64,000 bases of DNA from Cranoglanis bouderius. Taxonomy: Eukaryota > Chordata > Actinopteri > Siluriformes > Cranoglanididae. A model generated the notes under the pieces. That model saw only the letters and a program-made list of their open reading frames with translations, made no database searches and was not told where the DNA came from. This document shows positions 62,177 through 64,000 of the stretch, piece after piece (position 1 is the stretch's first letter; every line of letters starts with the position of its first letter). The position numbers were made by a program, and so were the translations under genes. Location: contig CM042545.1 in assembly GCA_023630585.1 (NCBI GenBank), positions 802,415 through 866,414 on the forward strand, written 5' to 3'.

Positions 62177-63083
62177 ATGGCCAAGACCAAAGGCTGTCCA
62201 AGGATGTCAGGGACAAGATTGTAGACCTACACAAGGCTGGAATGGGCTACAAGACCATCGCAAAGCAGCTTGGTGAGAAGGTGACAACAGTTGGTGCGAT
62301 TATTCGCAAATGGAAGAAACACAAAATAACTGTCAGTCTCCCTCGGTCTGGGGCTCCATGCAAGATCTCACCTCGTGGAGTTTCAATGATCATGAGAACG
62401 GTGAGGAGTCAGCCCAGAACTACACGGGGGGATCTTGTTAATGATCTCAAGGCAGCTGGGACCATAGTCACCAAGAAAACAATTGGTAACACACTACACT
62501 GTGAAGGACTGAAATCCTGCAGCGCCCGCAAGGTCCCCCTGCTCAAGAAAGCACATGTACAGGCCCGTCTGAAGTTTGCCTGAATGATTCAGAGGAGAAC
62601 TGGGTGAAAGTGTTGTGGTCAGATGAGACCAAAATCGAGCTCTTTGGCATCAACTCAACTCGCCATGTTTGAAGGAGGAGGAATGCTGCCTATGACCCTA
62701 AGAACACCATGTACTGTCAAATCTTGGGTGAGAACCGACTTCCCTCAGCCAGGGCATTGGAAATGGGTCATTGATGGGTATTCCAGCATGACAATGACCC
62801 AAAGCACACAGCCAAGGCAACAAAGGAGTGGCTCAAGAAGAAGCACATTAAGGTCCTGGAGTGGCCTAGCCAGTCTCCAGACCTTAATCCCATAGAAAAT
62901 CTGTGGAGGGAGCTGAAGGTTCGAGTTGCCAAATGTCAGCCTCAAGACCTTAATGACTTGGAGAGGATCTGCAAAGAGGAGTGGGACAAAATCCCTCCTG
63001 AGATGTGTGCAAACCTGGTGGCCAACTACAAGAAACATCTGACCTCTGTTACTGTCAACAAGGGTTTTGCCACCAAGTACTAA
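62177..63083 (+). pseudogene. Tc1-like transposase, family C copy 3
   Basis: ATG 62177 with a 2-bp loss at codon 6 (AAAGGCTG for AAAGAGCTG). The HTH domain is then open from about 62242: MGYKTIAKQLGEKVTTVGAI, IRKWKKHKITVSLPRSGAP and LVNDLKAAGTIVTKKTIGNT. A TGA after LKFA is followed by VLWSDETKIELFGINSTRHV (first Asp). About 130 bp are deleted near 62706, between the ACCAT of the TIPTVK codons and the ATGTA of GAMYCQ. The rest (SMTMTQSTQPR-frame, that is HDNDPKHTAK; NPIENLWRELKVRVAK) ends at TAA 63081-63083. Confidence 0.85.
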
Positions 63084-63136
63084 GTCGAAGGGGTCAAATA
63101 CTTATTTCCCTCATTAAAATGCAAATCAATTTATAA

Positions 63137-63679
63137 ATAAAGAGAGAACTATAGTATATATTATTTACTATATGTAAATAAAATATGCATTTATCTACCT
63201 TAGAGTTAAAAGCCAATCAATAATTAATCATTTGTATTTTTAATGCCTTTTGCATGTATGTTTTGACATGGAAGGGCGCTGAGCAGGATGTGGACTTCGG
63301 TATGTGCATCTTGATGTGGAGGGATTGCAAGTGAGGAGTGAGAGTTGCAAGTTTGTGTAAATGTCTCTCAAACCAGTATATAAACTGTTTGCCTGTCTTT
63401 ACTGATAGAGATGAGTGGAAGTATACTGTGTGTGGGGGTATGCTCATCTCCATGGCCATAAATTGTAATAAAGCTCAAATTTTTGCCATAGACTTGGTCT
63501 TCTGTATATTAATTTATTACATTTCTTCCACATACCTCAGTAACATTTTTTTCACTCAGAATAAGTGAAATTTAGTCATCATAATGAGTTCTAACTTGGG
63601 TTTTAAGTGCTTGAATGACAAAATGGACAAAAGCTAAATGCTATCATTAGCCAGCCCTTATACAGAGCTCTTCTGTATC
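63137..63679. other. itgb1 intron; nothing recognised
   Basis: AT-rich, with no exon-like frame for the missing itgb1 N-terminus. Confidence 0.45.
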
Positions 63680-63978
63680 CAGTTGCAATCAAAATTATTC
63701 AACCCCCATTGCAAATCAGGTTTGTCAGCATTTACAGACTTTCAGGTGTTTGCAACGAACAAATCAAGCAAAAGCAATTGAAATCGTTAAACACAACGAA
63801 TGCTTAATAATTTTGAAAATGGAGATGTCATAATTTGCATTGAACCACTTGAAGCATTCGTTGTGCTGAACTATTTCAATTGCTTTTGTTTGACTTGTTC
63901 ATTGCAAACAGCTGAAAGTCTGTAAACTGACAATAAACCTGATTTGCAGTGGAGGTTGAATAATTTTGATTGCAGCTG
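63680..63978. mobile_element. MITE derived from Tc1 family F (299 bp)
   Basis: Consists almost only of the two family F inverted repeats (CAGTTGCAATCAAAATTATT at the left; TTTTGATTGCAGCTG at the right, followed by TA), about 140 bp each. A short centre replaces the transposase gene. The arms share TTACAGACTTTCAG and GAATGCTT/AAGCATTC blocks. It needs transposase from elsewhere. Confidence 0.9.
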
Positions 63979-64000
63979 TACTTGTCTGTGATAAGATGAT

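Larger units (their letters stand above)
61810..63136 (+). mobile_element. Tc1-like transposon, family C copy 3, right end lost
   Basis: Left end CAGTGGGGGATAAAAGTATT after TA. The right inverted repeat stops at ATTTATAAATAAAG (about 63136) instead of running to the CCCCCACTG tip. The left subterminal region contains a perfect 42-bp-arm hairpin. Plus-strand transposase. Confidence 0.88.

Noticed and set aside
1..64000. CRISPR arrays, operons, ribosome-binding sites or phage genes
   Set aside because: Direct repeats present are microsatellites, transposon arms or diverged ~350-bp units; gene structure is eukaryotic with introns.
56071..64000. Missing N-terminal itgb1 exons (signal peptide, PSI)
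   Set aside because: I read the minus strand here for the expected cysteine-rich PSI pattern and the segment ahead of the beta-I domain and found none; they must lie outside the window.

Overview
This window is vertebrate nuclear DNA from a bony fish. The host gene has GT-AG introns, the intergenic DNA is rich in simple repeats, and there are more than twenty teleost-type Tc1/mariner copies beside L2-like, L1, Gypsy, BEL/Pao and hAT elements. A ray-finned fish, perhaps an otophysan such as a catfish, fits best; the species cannot be fixed from sequence alone.

The only convincing host gene is integrin beta-1 (itgb1) on the minus strand. Twelve coding exons lie between 55813 and 25452. All splice phases agree and no frame is broken. 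They carry the second half of the protein's head and everything after it: the MIDAS-bearing beta-I domain, hybrid/PSI-linked region, four I-EGF modules, beta-tail, transmembrane helix and the NPIY/NPKY cytoplasmic tail with its stop codon. The exons for the signal peptide, PSI domain and first hybrid segment must lie beyond position 64000.

Layout. 1-2770: a foldback repeat with a hAT element nested in its loop, then two unidentified coding-like stretches. 2770-25450 (downstream of itgb1): Tc1 family A, a Gypsy element with PR-INT-RT order split by an L2-like LINE, a second LINE, Tc1 families B, I, F, G and E, and a possible solo LTR. 25450-55813: itgb1, with introns swollen by Tc1 copies (families A-D, F, H, J), a degenerate ~350-bp tandem repeat, an L1 fragment, a long-armed foldback element, a BEL/Pao remnant, a SINE and a four-level nest at 43905-48566. 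55814-64000: the next itgb1 intron, holding a nest of Tc1 H, a LINE and Tc1 F, then Tc1 K (one frameshift from an open frame), Tc1 C and a small Tc1 F-derived MITE.

Tc1 letters A-K are local labels for families told apart by their terminal inverted repeats and transposases. Every mobile-element gene seen is broken, so the elements look like fossils; itgb1 alone appears functional. I found no CRISPR array, operon, rRNA or tRNA gene, and no undescribed multi-gene system. The novelty is in element architecture and nesting.
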